The notes: generated by a model not told the origin, from the letters alone. 64,000 nt of DNA from Rhodobacteraceae bacterium NBU2976 (GCA_023630215.1 JALPRQ010000001.1:1736001-1800000), one strand, 5' to 3'. Shown: positions 35,071 to 45,802, counted from the first letter of the stretch. Made by a program: numbers and translations.

Positions 35071-36129
35071 CTATCCTTGATCCATTCGCTTCAAAAGCTG
35101 ATACGCTACAGTATAAATCAAAATGAATCCTGCCAGCGCGCTCACGGATGGCCAAAGTGTCAGATCGGTCAACGCAACCAGCACAAAGATTGTTGCCGGC
35201 CAAAACCACATCAACACCCCGGTCGTAGCGTTCGCCATATTATCCAGTCGCAACCATGTCACGAAACATGGTGCCAAGGTTCGATGTACAAAATGGTGGA
35301 GGTGAAAATTATCAGGATCACCAGCCGAGATTTTACGCCGCCAACGGCGCAGGATAGAGGCGATCGTTTCGGTTACCGGATAGCCAAGGATCAACAGGCT
35401 GACCCATGGCGAAACTTCGGGGTGGCGCGCTGGCAACATCACAACTAAGGTTGCCATAACGAAACCACAGAAATAAGCGCCAGCATCCCCAAGAAACAAA
35501 TACCCATTCGGAAAGTTGATAAGCAGAAATCCGACGACGATCGCCAGCATTGTAAGCGAAAGCGAAAGCAGGGTCGGGTCCCCTACCCGCCAGGCCACAT
35601 GTGAAATCGTTGCCAGAATGATCACCATCGTCCCAGCCGACAGGCCATGAAACCCATCGACAATATTGATCGCATTCGCTGCACCGCCGATGGCAAATGC
35701 GGTAAAGGCCAGACTGCCGACAGTGTAAGCCAACAACAGATCAAACCACGGGTTCTGGATGGATGTGATGGTGAAACCCGTTACCAGCGCAAAAGTCAGA
35801 CCCGAGCCAATGGTCGCAAGCAAGCGCCATTTCACACGCACTTTTCGGGTGATATCCTCGGCCAGCCCAAATCCAAAGGCCAGAGTTCCCGACAGGCCAA
35901 TAAAGATCCAGATGCGCTGCACCTCACTGTCAAGAAATAGTCCCGCCGCGACAAACCCCAGCGCGATCGCCACACCGCCAATTCTTGGGGTTGGCGCATC
36001 GTGCATTTTTTGCACACCATCTGTATCGTCAAGCGACAGCCGCCCATGTATGGATTTCGTAAACACCAAGAGTGCACTTCCCAGCAGCGTAACAACAAAC
36101 CCCACAAGAAACGCCAGATATGTCTCCAT
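35071..36129 (-). CDS. WecA/TagO-like polyprenyl-phosphate sugar-1-phosphate transferase
   Basis: Integral membrane enzyme of the GT4 (MraY/WecA) family that loads a sugar-1-phosphate onto a polyprenyl carrier to start a surface polysaccharide. Motifs: LSLDDTDGVQKMHDAPTPRIGG (Asp pair about 34-35, HxxxTPRxGG 43-52), NIVDGFHGLSAG, LFLGDAGAYFCGF and DNFHLHHFVHR. About ten helices, 352 aa from ATG 36129; the frame is open to 36279, but that part overlaps hflX in another frame and is not coding. The sugar is probably GlcNAc or a related HexNAc; the final product is unknown. Confidence 0.88.
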   Translation of the reverse strand: METYLAFLVGFVVTLLGSALLVFTKSIHGRLSLDDTDGVQKMHDAPTPRIGGVAIALGFVAAGLFLDSEVQRIWIFIGLSGTLAFGFGLAEDITRKVRVKWRLLATIGSGLTFALVTGFTITSIQNPWFDLLLAYTVGSLAFTAFAIGGAANAINIVDGFHGLSAGTMVIILATISHVAWRVGDPTLLSLSLTMLAIVVGFLLINFPNGYLFLGDAGAYFCGFVMATLVVMLPARHPEVSPWVSLLILGYPVTETIASILRRWRRKISAGDPDNFHLHHFVHRTLAPCFVTWLRLDNMANATTGVLMWFWPATIFVLVALTDLTLWPSVSALAGFILIYTVAYQLLKRMDQG

Positions 36130-36164
36130 GACTGTTGGTATCCTGTTTTGCCGCCCTCGGGGCG

Positions 36165-37427
36165 CTAGACGTCCAGATTTTCGAACTGGTTGCGGGTTTT
36201 CTCGCTCCAACGCAGATGTAGGTGATATCCCGAATCCGTTTGATCTTCGTTCAACACCGCATTGTGGGAATAAAGCCAAGCGCGGGCCTTGCCCTGATCA
36301 AAGCCCAGTTCAAGCTCTTCAGTGAACACAGGTTCCTGTAATGCTGCATCAATGGCAGAATAAAGCGCTTCCAGCCCCTCTCCGCTTAGCGCGGACACCG
36401 CAAATATTCGATCTTCGCGGTCGGCCGTTTTGGTCAATCCTGCGCGTTGTTCCTCGGATAGAAGGTCGATCTTGTTCCAGACCTCTATCATGCCTTCGCG
36501 CTGGGCATCGGAAATGCCGATCTCGTCCAGAATATCGTTGACGTCTGCCGACTGAGTGTGCGTTTCGGGATGCGCGATATCGCGGACATGCAGGATAAGG
36601 TCGGCATCCAGCACTTCTTCTAGCGTAGCACGAAATGCAGCGACCAATTGGGTCGGCAAATCGGAAATGAACCCAACCGTATCGGACAGGATAATCTTGC
36701 GCCCAGTCGGCAGTTCGATCCCGCGCATAGTCGGATCAAGTGTTGCAAACAACATATCCTTGGCCAACACATGTGCACCGGTTAACCGGTTGAATAGCGT
36801 AGATTTTCCGGCATTCGTATATCCCACCAACGCGACAATTGGATACGGCACCTTTTTGCGCGCGGCTCTGTGAAGGCTGCGGGTTTTGACGACTTTGCCG
36901 AGCTGCTTCTTGATACGCCCGATCTGTTCGTCCAACATACGGCGGTCGCTTTCGATCTGGGTTTCACCGGGGCCCCCGATGAACCCAAGCCCGCCGCGTT
37001 GGCGCTCAAGGTGGGTCCATGACCTGACAAGACGCGATTTTTGATAACTCAGATGTGCCAGATCGACCTGCAAGACACCTTCGCGCGTTGCCGCTCTGTC
37101 CGAGAAAATTTCAAGGATCAGCCCTGTGCGATCCAGAAGTTTTACGTTCCACCGCTTTTCCAGATTTCGCTGCTGAACGGGTGAGACACGACCGTCCACA
37201 ATTACCAGATCAACGTCGAGATCACTGATACGTGTTTCAAATTCTGCCAACTTCCCTTCGCCAAACAGCATACCAGCATGTGGCTTTGTCACGCGGACAA
37301 CAGCTTTGTCCACGACGTCCAGATCAAGCGCAAGAGCAAGGCTGACCGCTTCGTCAAGCGCCAGTTCCGGAGTGCGTCGCTGATCGGAATCTTTCAGGTC
37401 TGGATGAATCACCAGGCAGCGCGTCAT
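36165..37427 (-). CDS. hflX: GTPase HflX
   Basis: Ribosome-binding GTPase that splits stalled or heat-damaged 70S ribosomes. N-terminal domain with AGMLFGEGKLAEF and VDGRVSPVQQRNLEK, then a coiled region, RGGLGFIGGPGETQIE, G1 GYTNAGKS, G3 DTVGFISDLP and NKIDLL. The length is 420 aa. It begins five bases after the hfq stop, so hfq-hflX are one unit. Confidence 0.97.
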   Translation of the reverse strand: MTRCLVIHPDLKDSDQRRTPELALDEAVSLALALDLDVVDKAVVRVTKPHAGMLFGEGKLAEFETRISDLDVDLVIVDGRVSPVQQRNLEKRWNVKLLDRTGLILEIFSDRAATREGVLQVDLAHLSYQKSRLVRSWTHLERQRGGLGFIGGPGETQIESDRRMLDEQIGRIKKQLGKVVKTRSLHRAARKKVPYPIVALVGYTNAGKSTLFNRLTGAHVLAKDMLFATLDPTMRGIELPTGRKIILSDTVGFISDLPTQLVAAFRATLEEVLDADLILHVRDIAHPETHTQSADVNDILDEIGISDAQREGMIEVWNKIDLLSEEQRAGLTKTADREDRIFAVSALSGEGLEALYSAIDAALQEPVFTEELELGFDQGKARAWLYSHNAVLNEDQTDSGYHLHLRWSEKTRNQFENLDV

Positions 37428-37431
37428 GCTG

Positions 37432-37671
37432 CTAAGCGTCCTCCTCGCCGTCGTAAAGGTTGACGGGTTGAGATGGCATTATCGTAGAAATCGCATGTTT
37501 ATAAACAAGTTGCGAGGCCCCATCACGGCGTAGCAGAACACAAAAATTGTCAAACCAGGTTATTACCCCTTGAAGCTTTACCCCATTGACCAAAAACACC
37601 GTAACCGGGTTCTTTGCCTTGCGAACATGGTTCAGAAAAGCATCTTGCAGGTTTTGTCTATCGGCAGCCAT
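37432..37671 (-). CDS. hfq: RNA chaperone Hfq
   Basis: Sm-like hexamer that pairs small RNAs with mRNAs. The 79-aa protein shows the Sm1 motif ([21 protein letters not shown]) and Sm2 ([13 protein letters not shown]) followed by a short acidic C-terminus (YDGEEDA). Upstream, 37672-37801 separates it from trkH; this 130-base gap must contain the hfq promoter, but I could not name a convincing -35/-10 pair. Confidence 0.98.
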   Translation of the reverse strand: MAADRQNLQDAFLNHVRKAKNPVTVFLVNGVKLQGVITWFDNFCVLLRRDGASQLVYKHAISTIMPSQPVNLYDGEEDA

Positions 37672-37801
37672 TTGTCTTAGCTTTCAGTTTTATGGATCGC
37701 GCCTAAGCACGTTCTTGTTGTTATTAAAGGTAAAACTAAAGCCATCACAGACATTTTTCCAGCCCCTAACATAAAATTCATCGCCTAAGGAATCGGACGT
37801 G

Positions 37802-39307
37802 TCAGCGCCGCCAATATGCGGGATTGAATAGCGCGATCAGCAGCAACACCTCGACACGCCCAAACACCATACCAGCAGACAGGAAAAGCAATGAACGGTC
37901 ATCCAGTTCGCTAAAGAATATCTGTGTATCAAACAGATGCGCCGCAGGCCCGGTGTTCGATACACTCGCAATGGCAAAGGCAATGCTGTGTTCAAAGCTC
38001 GAACCATGAGCGGTCAGCAATATCATCAATACCGCCATACCCATCAGAAACAGCATCAGAAATACCCAAGCGATATAAGCACCTTCGCGACGAAACCGCC
38101 GGGCAGCCATCCCTGCCCCACCAACGCTTGATGGATGCACCAAGCGTTCCATTTCGCGAAGACCATGACGATATAAGGCATAGATCCGCAACAATTTGAT
38201 CCCACCTGCCGTTGTTGCGATTCCGCCACCGGCAGCGGCCATTGCCAAAAGGATTATGCCGGGTGACTGCAACCCGGACCAAATCTGCGCCTGATTCCAA
38301 TCGGCGCTGATAAAGCCGGTCGTTGTCAGAAAGGAAAAAGTTGTAAAAAAACTCCCCCATGCCGCACCAATCACTGCGTCAATATCGGTCGGACCATATT
38401 CCATCGAGGCGACAAAATGCCGGGTAAAAAATATCAGCGGGATCACAAGTATTATAATCAACGCCAGTTTGACTTCGACATCACGCCTAATCCATCCACG
38501 ATACACATTACCCGTCAATGTCAGCATGAAACGATGGGACACGGCAAACATCAGGAACAGACAAATTATCGCCTCCCCCACCCTGCCCGATTGCGCAAAT
38601 TCTGTCCCGCCTGAAGATGATATTCCACTGGTTGAAATGACCGACATGGCATGAATGGCCGCAACAAACGGGCGATCCCCTGCCAGCATCAACGCGAGGG
38701 CCAGAACAAAAGTGATCAGCGCATAGGCTGGACCCAAGACAAGGACATTGCGAATGATCCTTTCAGAGGGATCGGCCATGCCATATGTCGTGGTGCCAAT
38801 ATTGGTTCCCGACACCAGCGAGCGGATTTCAAACCCACCCAGATTCATCGGCTCCATGATGGAAAATGCAATGATCAGGATCATGAACCCGCCCATCCAA
38901 CCGACCGTCGCGCGCCACAAATGCAATGGGGCAGCGATGCTTGACGGATCGTTGATCAGCGTTGCCCCTGTCGTGGTCAGGCTGGACATCATTTCAAAAT
39001 ATCCGCGAACAAAATCCGCCGAGGGAACCAGTTCAATATAGGGAAGCGCCAAAAATACCGGCAAAAGGGTATAAGACAGCAATACTGTTGTCAGATGCGA
39101 CCTTGCTGTGTTTCTGGGACGCCGGTTCATCAGCGCTATGCCCAGCGTCACGCCCAGCATAAAGGTTAATAGCCCATAGGAAAAAAATGTCTGCATCACC
39201 GGTATATTGCCGATCTTTGCAGCATAGGCCGCAGGCACCAACATGGTGACAGCCCCGATCATCAGGATCAGCACAAACAATGGATATCTGAGCAAATGTC
39301 CCAGCAT
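37802..39307 (-). CDS. trkH: Trk potassium uptake membrane subunit TrkH
   Basis: K+ channel-like subunit of the Trk system in the inner membrane. Four imperfect membrane-pore-membrane repeats are visible, with selectivity-filter-type segments such as SLTTTGATL, ISTSGIS, LTTTGFIS and SVSNTGPA. The protein has 501 aa. The ATG at 39307 overlaps the trkA stop (TGATG), so TrkA and TrkH are translationally coupled. Confidence 0.95.
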   Translation of the reverse strand: MLGHLLRYPLFVLILMIGAVTMLVPAAYAAKIGNIPVMQTFFSYGLLTFMLGVTLGIALMNRRPRNTARSHLTTVLLSYTLLPVFLALPYIELVPSADFVRGYFEMMSSLTTTGATLINDPSSIAAPLHLWRATVGWMGGFMILIIAFSIMEPMNLGGFEIRSLVSGTNIGTTTYGMADPSERIIRNVLVLGPAYALITFVLALALMLAGDRPFVAAIHAMSVISTSGISSSGGTEFAQSGRVGEAIICLFLMFAVSHRFMLTLTGNVYRGWIRRDVEVKLALIIILVIPLIFFTRHFVASMEYGPTDIDAVIGAAWGSFFTTFSFLTTTGFISADWNQAQIWSGLQSPGIILLAMAAAGGGIATTAGGIKLLRIYALYRHGLREMERLVHPSSVGGAGMAARRFRREGAYIAWVFLMLFLMGMAVLMILLTAHGSSFEHSIAFAIASVSNTGPAAHLFDTQIFFSELDDRSLLFLSAGMVFGRVEVLLLIALFNPAYWRR

Positions 39308-40683
39308 CAGAAAAAGTCGATACTGACCTGAAACAACTGTTCAATCACAGGCACATCGTGACTTAGCGCAAATACGACCAGCACGTCGCCCTCCTCTACC
39401 CGGGTATCGCCTTTTGGCAGAACCAGCTTGCCATTTTTCCAGATCGACCCGACGATTGACCCTTCGGGCCAGTCGATATCGCGCATCAGTTCCCCGGTAA
39501 TCGGAGATGTTCCCATCACCTGAGCTTCGATCACTTCGGCCTCGGCATCTCCGACGGAATAGACTTTGCGCACGCTGCCATGACGAATATGGCGCAGAAT
39601 GGATGACACCGTTGTCGCGCGCGGATTGATATAGGCATCAATTCCCAAAGGTTCCATCAACACGGACAGGCTGGGATCATTGATCAATGCGATTGCAAGC
39701 GGCGTTCCCGCGGTCTTGGCGCGCGAGCAGGCCAGCAAATTGGTCTTGTCATCGTCAGTCACAGCCAAAATTGCCCCGACATCGGATATATTTGCTTCCT
39801 CCAGGATTTCCGCTTCCAAACCGTCACCATGCAAAACCATTGTGCGGTTAAGGGAATCCGCCGCAATTTCTGCCCGCTTGCGGTCACGCTCGATGACCTT
39901 GACGCGCACCTTGCGGTCACCTTGTTCCAGCTTTTGTGCAACAAACAGCCCGACATTGCCCCCGCCAATGATAACCACTCGATCCGTGGTGAAATTCCGC
40001 TTGCCGAATATCTCGTACGTGCGGGCAATGTCTTTTTGCGCGACCGTCAGATACACCTGATCTCCGGCATAGAGCTGGTCGTTGGGGTGTGGTACAAACA
40101 GATGAGAGTCACGACGAACGCCGACCACAACTGCCGTTAACGTCGAGAAAAGCTCCGACAATTGTCGTAACGATGTGTTCAGAACCGCACATTCCTCGTC
40201 AAGTGTGATGCCAACCAGTTCCACCTCACCATTCAGAAAGCTTTCCGTGTCAAACGCAGCGGGTGCTTTCAGGCGCCGCAGAGCGGCCTCGGCGACTTCA
40301 CGTTCCGGCGAAATAATCACATCGATGGGCAGATGCTCGCGCCGATACAGATCGGAATATTCGCTTTGAAGATAGTCTTGTGCCCGGATACGCGCAATTT
40401 TCCGAGGCACCTCAAAAACCGAATGTGCCACCTGACAGGTGACCATGTTCACCTCGTCTGAATAGGTGGCGGCGATGATCATGTCGGCATCGCGTGCCCC
40501 TGCCCGCTCCAGAATATTAGGATGCGAGGCAAAACCCGTTACCCCGCCAACATCCAGCGTATCGGTAATTCGACGAATAAGTGCGCCATCAACATCCACG
40601 ACCGTAACACTGTTGTTTTCGGTCGAAAGATGCCGCGCCAATTGCCACCCAACCTGGCCTGCCCCGCAAATCACAATTTTCAT
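39307..40683 (-). CDS. trkA: Trk system regulatory subunit TrkA
   Basis: Cytoplasmic NAD/ATP-binding gating protein of the Trk potassium channel. Two RCK-N/RCK-C repeats: the first Rossmann motif is VICGAGQVGWQLARHL, the second VVIIGGGNVGLFVAQKLE. The protein has 458 aa. It lies between ntrX and trkH on the same strand, the standard Rhodobacterales layout. Confidence 0.97.
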   Translation of the reverse strand: MKIVICGAGQVGWQLARHLSTENNSVTVVDVDGALIRRITDTLDVGGVTGFASHPNILERAGARDADMIIAATYSDEVNMVTCQVAHSVFEVPRKIARIRAQDYLQSEYSDLYRREHLPIDVIISPEREVAEAALRRLKAPAAFDTESFLNGEVELVGITLDEECAVLNTSLRQLSELFSTLTAVVVGVRRDSHLFVPHPNDQLYAGDQVYLTVAQKDIARTYEIFGKRNFTTDRVVIIGGGNVGLFVAQKLEQGDRKVRVKVIERDRKRAEIAADSLNRTMVLHGDGLEAEILEEANISDVGAILAVTDDDKTNLLACSRAKTAGTPLAIALINDPSLSVLMEPLGIDAYINPRATTVSSILRHIRHGSVRKVYSVGDAEAEVIEAQVMGTSPITGELMRDIDWPEGSIVGSIWKNGKLVLPKGDTRVEEGDVLVVFALSHDVPVIEQLFQVSIDFF

Positions 40684-40723
40684 GACGTCACCAAATTAAC
40701 GTGGACCACTGTCATTCCAGACA

Positions 40724-42103
40724 TCATTCGTCCCCTAACGACATCCCGGGATGTGTCGACACCCCAAGAGATTTCAATTTCCGATGAAGGGCAGACCGCT
40801 CCATCCCGACAAACGCCGCTGTGCGGGAAATGTTTCCGCCAAACCGTTCCACCTGTGACATCAGATATTCACGTTCAAATTGCTCGCGCGCTTCGCGCAA
40901 AGGCATCATAGCAAAGGCGGTTCCCAAACTAATACGCTCCTCGCCGGTTGCCTTTTCATCCATCGGCAATTCGTCTGCGGTTATATCGCCGCTGTCCGGC
41001 CCCATAATCAACATGCGCTCGACGGTGTTGCGCAATTGGCGGATATTGCCGGGCCAATCCATCACCTGCAAATTCGTTGCCAGCTCATCCGTAATTTTTC
41101 GGATAGGCAACCCTTGTGAACGGTTCAGTTCCTTGATGAAATACTCGCACAAGGGCACAATATCCTCGCGCCGCGTTTTTAGGCTGGGCACGGAAATGGG
41201 CACAACGTTCAGACGATGAAACAGCTCTTCGCGGAATCGTCCCTTTTCGATCTCTTCTTTCAGATTGCGGTTCGTGGCAGAGATCACCCGCACATCGACG
41301 CGCACGGTGTCCTTGCCGCCCACACGCACAAAGCTCTGATCAACCAACACCCGCAAAATTTTGGACTGTGTGCCAAGTGGCATGTCTGACACTTCGTCAA
41401 AAAACAGAATGCCGTCATGCGCCAGCTCGAATAATCCGGGTTCAACCCCCCCTTCTGGCGTTTCCCGACCAAACAGAACCTCCTCCATACGGTCTGGATC
41501 GACCGAGGCCGAATTGACCGTCACAAAGGGGCCGGCCGCACGTGATCCATTGCGATGAATGAAGCGCGCGGCCACTTCTTTGCCGCTGCCCGCCGGTCCC
41601 GTCAACATGACGCGGCTGTTGGCGTTTGCCACTTTCAACAGGTGGTTCTTCAGGGATTTGAATTCGACGCTTTCGCCCAACATTTCACTGTTGGCCGCTT
41701 CGCGACTGCGCATTGCGCTGTTTTCGCGACGCAGGCGTGAGGCTTCCAGCGCACGATTGATCACCACCATCAACTGATCGATGTTGAACGGCTTTTCAAT
41801 AAAATCATACGCGCCCTGCTTCACCGCTGCGACGGCAATTTCGATATTGCCATGCCCTGAAATGATGACAATCGGGATATCGGGATTGTCGCGTTTAACA
41901 TTTTTCAGAATGTCGATGCCATCCTGCTTGCTGTCTTTTAACCAGATATCCAGGATCACGAGGTCAGGGGACGCGTCGTTGATTTCCGCATATGCGGTGT
42001 CAGAATCCCACGCCATGCGGGTTGTGAATCCTTCGTCCTGCAAGATATCCGCAACCAGTTCGCGAATATCCTTCTCATCATCGACAATTAGTATATCACC
42101 CAT
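40724..42103 (-). CDS. ntrX: Nitrogen-assimilation response regulator NtrX
   Basis: Response regulator of the NtrYX pair, involved in redox and nitrogen responses. Receiver domain with phospho-Asp in LVILDIWLKDSKQDGID (the long loop typical of NtrX) and Lys in FIEKPF; AAA+ domain with Walker A GPAGSGKE and Walker B ILFFDEVSDMP; Fis-type C-terminus (GGNISRTAAFVGMERSALHRKL). No GAFTGA: LFG is followed by RETPEGGVEPGLFE. Overlaps ntrY by eight bases. Confidence 0.95.
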   Translation of the reverse strand: MGDILIVDDEKDIRELVADILQDEGFTTRMAWDSDTAYAEINDASPDLVILDIWLKDSKQDGIDILKNVKRDNPDIPIVIISGHGNIEIAVAAVKQGAYDFIEKPFNIDQLMVVINRALEASRLRRENSAMRSREAANSEMLGESVEFKSLKNHLLKVANANSRVMLTGPAGSGKEVAARFIHRNGSRAAGPFVTVNSASVDPDRMEEVLFGRETPEGGVEPGLFELAHDGILFFDEVSDMPLGTQSKILRVLVDQSFVRVGGKDTVRVDVRVISATNRNLKEEIEKGRFREELFHRLNVVPISVPSLKTRREDIVPLCEYFIKELNRSQGLPIRKITDELATNLQVMDWPGNIRQLRNTVERMLIMGPDSGDITADELPMDEKATGEERISLGTAFAMMPLREAREQFEREYLMSQVERFGGNISRTAAFVGMERSALHRKLKSLGVSTHPGMSLGDE

Positions 42104-44312
42104 TTTCCGTCTCTACCGTTTTTGGAAGTGAAATATAAATCTCGGCCCCGACGTGACTATCGCCATCAAATGCCGGGGCATCACGCAGATCAAGATAGCC
42201 GTCATGATCTTCGATAATCTTCTTGACGATCGGCAATCCCAACCCTGTGCCCTCGTCGCGATGTGTAACATATGGTTCAAACAAACGGGATCGTTTTTCG
42301 GGGAGCCCAATACCATTATCCTGAATGCGGATCACGATCTGCGTTCCCGTATCTTCGACATTGACCTTGATTTTGCCATTGATTGGATCGCTTTTCTGTC
42401 GTTCGGCGATCGCTTCGCGAGCATTTTTCACCAAGTTGGTCAAAGCCTGGCTCATAAGGCTTTCATCAATCACCATGGGGATCGCGCCAAGCTCCGTTTG
42501 GAATTCGATTTCCACACCATCGCCGGCTTCGCGTTGTAACAACACGACAGACTCGATCACCTTCAACAAATCCGCCGAGGTTTTCTGCGCTGCCGGCATT
42601 CGAGCAAATTTGGCAAACTCATCGACAATCCGGCGCAAATCATTGGTCTGGCGTATGATCACATCGGTATATTGCTCCAGCGAGTTCCGTTCTTCGTCGT
42701 TGACCAAGGGTCCCAGTTTGCGCCGCATCCGTTCCGCTGACAGGCGTATTGGCGTCAAAGGATTCTTGATTTCATGAGCAATCCGACGGGCCACATCACC
42801 CCAAGCTGCCATGCGCTGGGCCGAGACCAGATCGGTCACGTCGTCGAATGCGATCACATATCCTTCGGTTTCGCCATCTTCACCCTGACGCGAGGCCACA
42901 CGTACCAACAGATTTTCATGAACTCCGGCCCGGATCAGCTCGATCTCGGCTTGGGTTTCTGCAGAGCCTCGATCCTGTGCCTTGGTGAACAGATCAGAGA
43001 ATTCGGGAACGGTATCGACAAGCAAATGTCCCAGTATTTTATCTGTTGAAATGTTGAGCAGGCGTTGCGCGGCACTATTGACGAATTGCACATCTCCGTC
43101 GGGTCCCAACCCGATAACCCCCGCCGTGACCCCTGACAGCACGGAATCGAACAGTCGGCGACGGCGTTCGGTTTCTTCGTTCACCGATATCAGCGCGTCG
43201 CGTTGGGTTTTTACCTGTTGGGTCATACGGTTAAACGCCTTACCCAGGACCGCGATCTCGTCATCCGTGGTTTCTTCACGCACCCGAACGTCAAAATCCC
43301 CCTCGCCGACACGCTCAACGGCACTTGCCAAGCGACCGACCGGACGTGACAGCCGTTCGGCGAACCAGATCCCGAACCAAAGCGCGGCCAAAATAACGAT
43401 CAGTGCAAATCCCAAGTAAATCAGGGCAAATTCGAACAGCAAAGTCCCCCGCGCCGTCTCTAGTTGGTTATAGAGCGCCACCGTCGCCTTTGTATCATCC
43501 AGAAGTGCCAGAATCTCGCCATCCACATCGCGCGTCACATAGAGTATCCGGTCGGCATATGCGGTCAGACTGATCAGCGCGCGAAACTCGGAATTCGGCC
43601 AATCTTCTATAATCACTACTTGCCCGGCCATGGCGCGATCCAACTCGCTATCGCTGGGTTTTTCAAAGTCGAACAGGTATGACCGCTCCCCTCTTGCCAG
43701 CAATTCCCCTGTTGAATCAATCACATAGGCTTCCGAAACCGCTCGTGTCAGCTGCAACTGTCCGCGGTTCAGATATTCGCGCAAATCCCCAATTGTCATC
43801 GTCGGAGAGCGGCGGCGCTGCGCATTAAGATAATTTGCCAGCAGGTTGGCATCAGCTTCGATACTGTCGCGATGTTCACGTTCATAGGCTTGTGCCGCCG
43901 TCAGCGAGTTATTCACCACATTTCTCACCCGTTCGGAAAACCAGCCCTCCAACCCAAAATTCAGCGTCACAGCCGCAAAAACAGCCACCAGAATTGTCGG
44001 GACCAGCGCCATGAAGGTGAAAACCGTCGTCAGACGCAAATGCAGCTTGGAACCCGCTGATCGACGTCGACGCGCAGCAATAACGCGGGCAACCTGCCGC
44101 ATCACCAAGGCTGCGACCAGCAGCACATAAACCAGATCCATCAGAACCACTGCGCGCAAGGGTTCTGAATTGCCGTCGCGGGACTGATCAAAGAAAACCA
44201 GCGTTGTCACCACCAACACCGGTCCCATAAAGACCAATAGCAATGTCAACGCATTTCGAAGGCCACGACGACGCCGCAGCTGTTCAAGAAATGACATGCT
44301 GTTTCGTAACAT
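42096..44312 (-). CDS. ntrY: Sensor histidine kinase NtrY
   Basis: Membrane kinase of the NtrYX system. Three N-terminal transmembrane segments (about 20-42, 50-75 and 90-110), a periplasmic region, a fourth helix, HAMP (RPVGRLASAVERVGEGDF), PAS (FDSVLSGVTAGVIGLGPDG), H-box (RRIAHEIKNPLTPIRLSAER), N-box (LTNLVKNAREAI) and G2 (GTGLGLPIVKKI). Start uncertain: GTG 44324, ATG 44312 and ATG 44297 are all possible and none has a clear ribosome-binding site; I use 44312. It lies between ntrC and ntrX. Confidence 0.93.
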   Translation of the reverse strand: MLRNSMSFLEQLRRRRGLRNALTLLLVFMGPVLVVTTLVFFDQSRDGNSEPLRAVVLMDLVYVLLVAALVMRQVARVIAARRRRSAGSKLHLRLTTVFTFMALVPTILVAVFAAVTLNFGLEGWFSERVRNVVNNSLTAAQAYEREHRDSIEADANLLANYLNAQRRRSPTMTIGDLREYLNRGQLQLTRAVSEAYVIDSTGELLARGERSYLFDFEKPSDSELDRAMAGQVVIIEDWPNSEFRALISLTAYADRILYVTRDVDGEILALLDDTKATVALYNQLETARGTLLFEFALIYLGFALIVILAALWFGIWFAERLSRPVGRLASAVERVGEGDFDVRVREETTDDEIAVLGKAFNRMTQQVKTQRDALISVNEETERRRRLFDSVLSGVTAGVIGLGPDGDVQFVNSAAQRLLNISTDKILGHLLVDTVPEFSDLFTKAQDRGSAETQAEIELIRAGVHENLLVRVASRQGEDGETEGYVIAFDDVTDLVSAQRMAAWGDVARRIAHEIKNPLTPIRLSAERMRRKLGPLVNDEERNSLEQYTDVIIRQTNDLRRIVDEFAKFARMPAAQKTSADLLKVIESVVLLQREAGDGVEIEFQTELGAIPMVIDESLMSQALTNLVKNAREAIAERQKSDPINGKIKVNVEDTGTQIVIRIQDNGIGLPEKRSRLFEPYVTHRDEGTGLGLPIVKKIIEDHDGYLDLRDAPAFDGDSHVGAEIYISLPKTVETENG

Positions 44313-44368
44313 GCTCTGTTGCACGATGGTGACAGACTCTGTTGCTTGGCCTCAAAACTGTGGCAACA

Positions 44369-45802
44369 TTACATCATTTTCTTGCCACGTGTCACCTGAA
44401 TGTCGAGATCCTTGATTTTTTTCCGCAAAGTATTCCGGTTGATCCCCAACAATTCTGCGGTCTTCAACTGATTGCCCCGTGTCGCGGCCAAAGATAGGGC
44501 AATCAGCGGCAATTCAACCTCCTGAATGATCCGGTTATATAATCCTGCGGGGGGCAAATTGTCGCCGTGAAGGTCAAAATATCGCCGCAGATGATCTTCG
44601 ATAGATTTGCCCAACCGTTCATTTCGCGCCCCACCCGGCTCGACCGCTGAACTGGGCCTTGCTTCGATCTCTTTTTGCACCAATGTGGCACTGATCACGT
44701 CATCCGGGCACAAAACCGCGAGCCTCCGCATCAGGTTTTCCAACTCTCGGACGTTACCTGTCCAGGGCTGCCCCTTCAGAATTTCTATGGCTTCGGTTGC
44801 GATCGACTTTTTGGGCAAGCCTTCTTTCGCTGCTTGACGCAAAAAATGACGGGCAAGGTCCGGGATATCTTCGATCCTCTCCCTTAGGGGGGGCAAACGC
44901 ACCGGCACGACATTCAACCGATAGAACAAATCCTCGCGGAAGCGGCCCTCGTTGATCTGAGAGCGAAGATCTTGATGTGTGGCCGCAATGATACGCACGT
45001 CCGAGCGCAGAATGCGATGCCCACCAACACGCGTAAACTCCCCTTCTTGCAAAACCCGCAACAATCTGGTCTGGGCTTCCATTGGCATGTCACCCACTTC
45101 GTCCAGGAACAGTGTACCACCGTCAGCCAGTTCAAATTTCCCGATGATCGGTTCGTTGCCATTGCCCTTTTCCACGCCGAACAATTCGGATTCGACCATC
45201 TCGCGCGGGATTGCCGCCAAATTGACGGCCACAAACGGTTTCCCCTTGCGCTGACCGAAATTGTGCAGAGCGCGTGCCACCAGCTCTTTGCCGGTTCCCG
45301 ATGCGCCAGTAATCATTACCCCCAGATTGGCATTCATCAACCGCGCCATGATGCGGTACACTTCTTGCATCGCCGCCGAGCGGCCGATTATCGGCAGTTC
45401 TTCATCGCGACTGGCTTCTGCTTCGGCATTGGGTTTGGGCCGCTGTTCCAATGCCTTATTTACCAGCGACAACACCTCTTTCAGATCAAACGGCTTGGGC
45501 AGATATTCATAGGCCCCAACTTCTGCCGCCTTGATCGCTGTCATGACGGTGTTTTGTGCACTCATGACGATCACCGGCAATTCAGGGCGTTTTTTGCGGA
45601 TCGCCGGCAGGATATCCAACGTATCCCCATCCGGCATCATCACGTCTGTCACCACGGCGTCGCCCTCGCCTTCTTCGATCCAACGCCACAAGGTTGACAC
45701 CGTCCCGGTCGAACGCACGCGGCATCCCGCACGTGTAAGAGCTTGGCTAAGCACAGTACGGATCGTACGGTCGTCATCGGCAACTATAATGGTTCCGTCC
45801 AT
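44369..45802 (-). CDS. ntrC: Nitrogen regulation protein NtrC (NR(I)), GAFTGA-less
   Basis: Response regulator activated by NtrB under nitrogen limitation. Receiver with phospho-Asp in [11 protein letters not shown] and LPKPF; AAA+ with Walker A GASGTGKE and intact Walker [14 protein letters not shown]; Fis-type helix-turn-helix ([20 protein letters not shown]). The GAFTGA loop is replaced by [13 protein letters not shown]. Rhodobacter capsulatus NtrC likewise lacks it and activates sigma-70 polymerase, which probably holds here. It shares one base with ntrB. Confidence 0.95.
   Translation of the reverse strand: MDGTIIVADDDRTIRTVLSQALTRAGCRVRSTGTVSTLWRWIEEGEGDAVVTDVMMPDGDTLDILPAIRKKRPELPVIVMSAQNTVMTAIKAAEVGAYEYLPKPFDLKEVLSLVNKALEQRPKPNAEAEASRDEELPIIGRSAAMQEVYRIMARLMNANLGVMITGASGTGKELVARALHNFGQRKGKPFVAVNLAAIPREMVESELFGVEKGNGNEPIIGKFELADGGTLFLDEVGDMPMEAQTRLLRVLQEGEFTRVGGHRILRSDVRIIAATHQDLRSQINEGRFREDLFYRLNVVPVRLPPLRERIEDIPDLARHFLRQAAKEGLPKKSIATEAIEILKGQPWTGNVRELENLMRRLAVLCPDDVISATLVQKEIEARPSSAVEPGGARNERLGKSIEDHLRRYFDLHGDNLPPAGLYNRIIQEVELPLIALSLAATRGNQLKTAELLGINRNTLRKKIKDLDIQVTRGKKMM

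Noticed and set aside
36130-36279. N-terminal extension of the WecA-like protein
   Set aside because: These codons overlap hflX in another frame and encode a charged sequence unlike the family; ATG 36129 starts directly at the first membrane helix.
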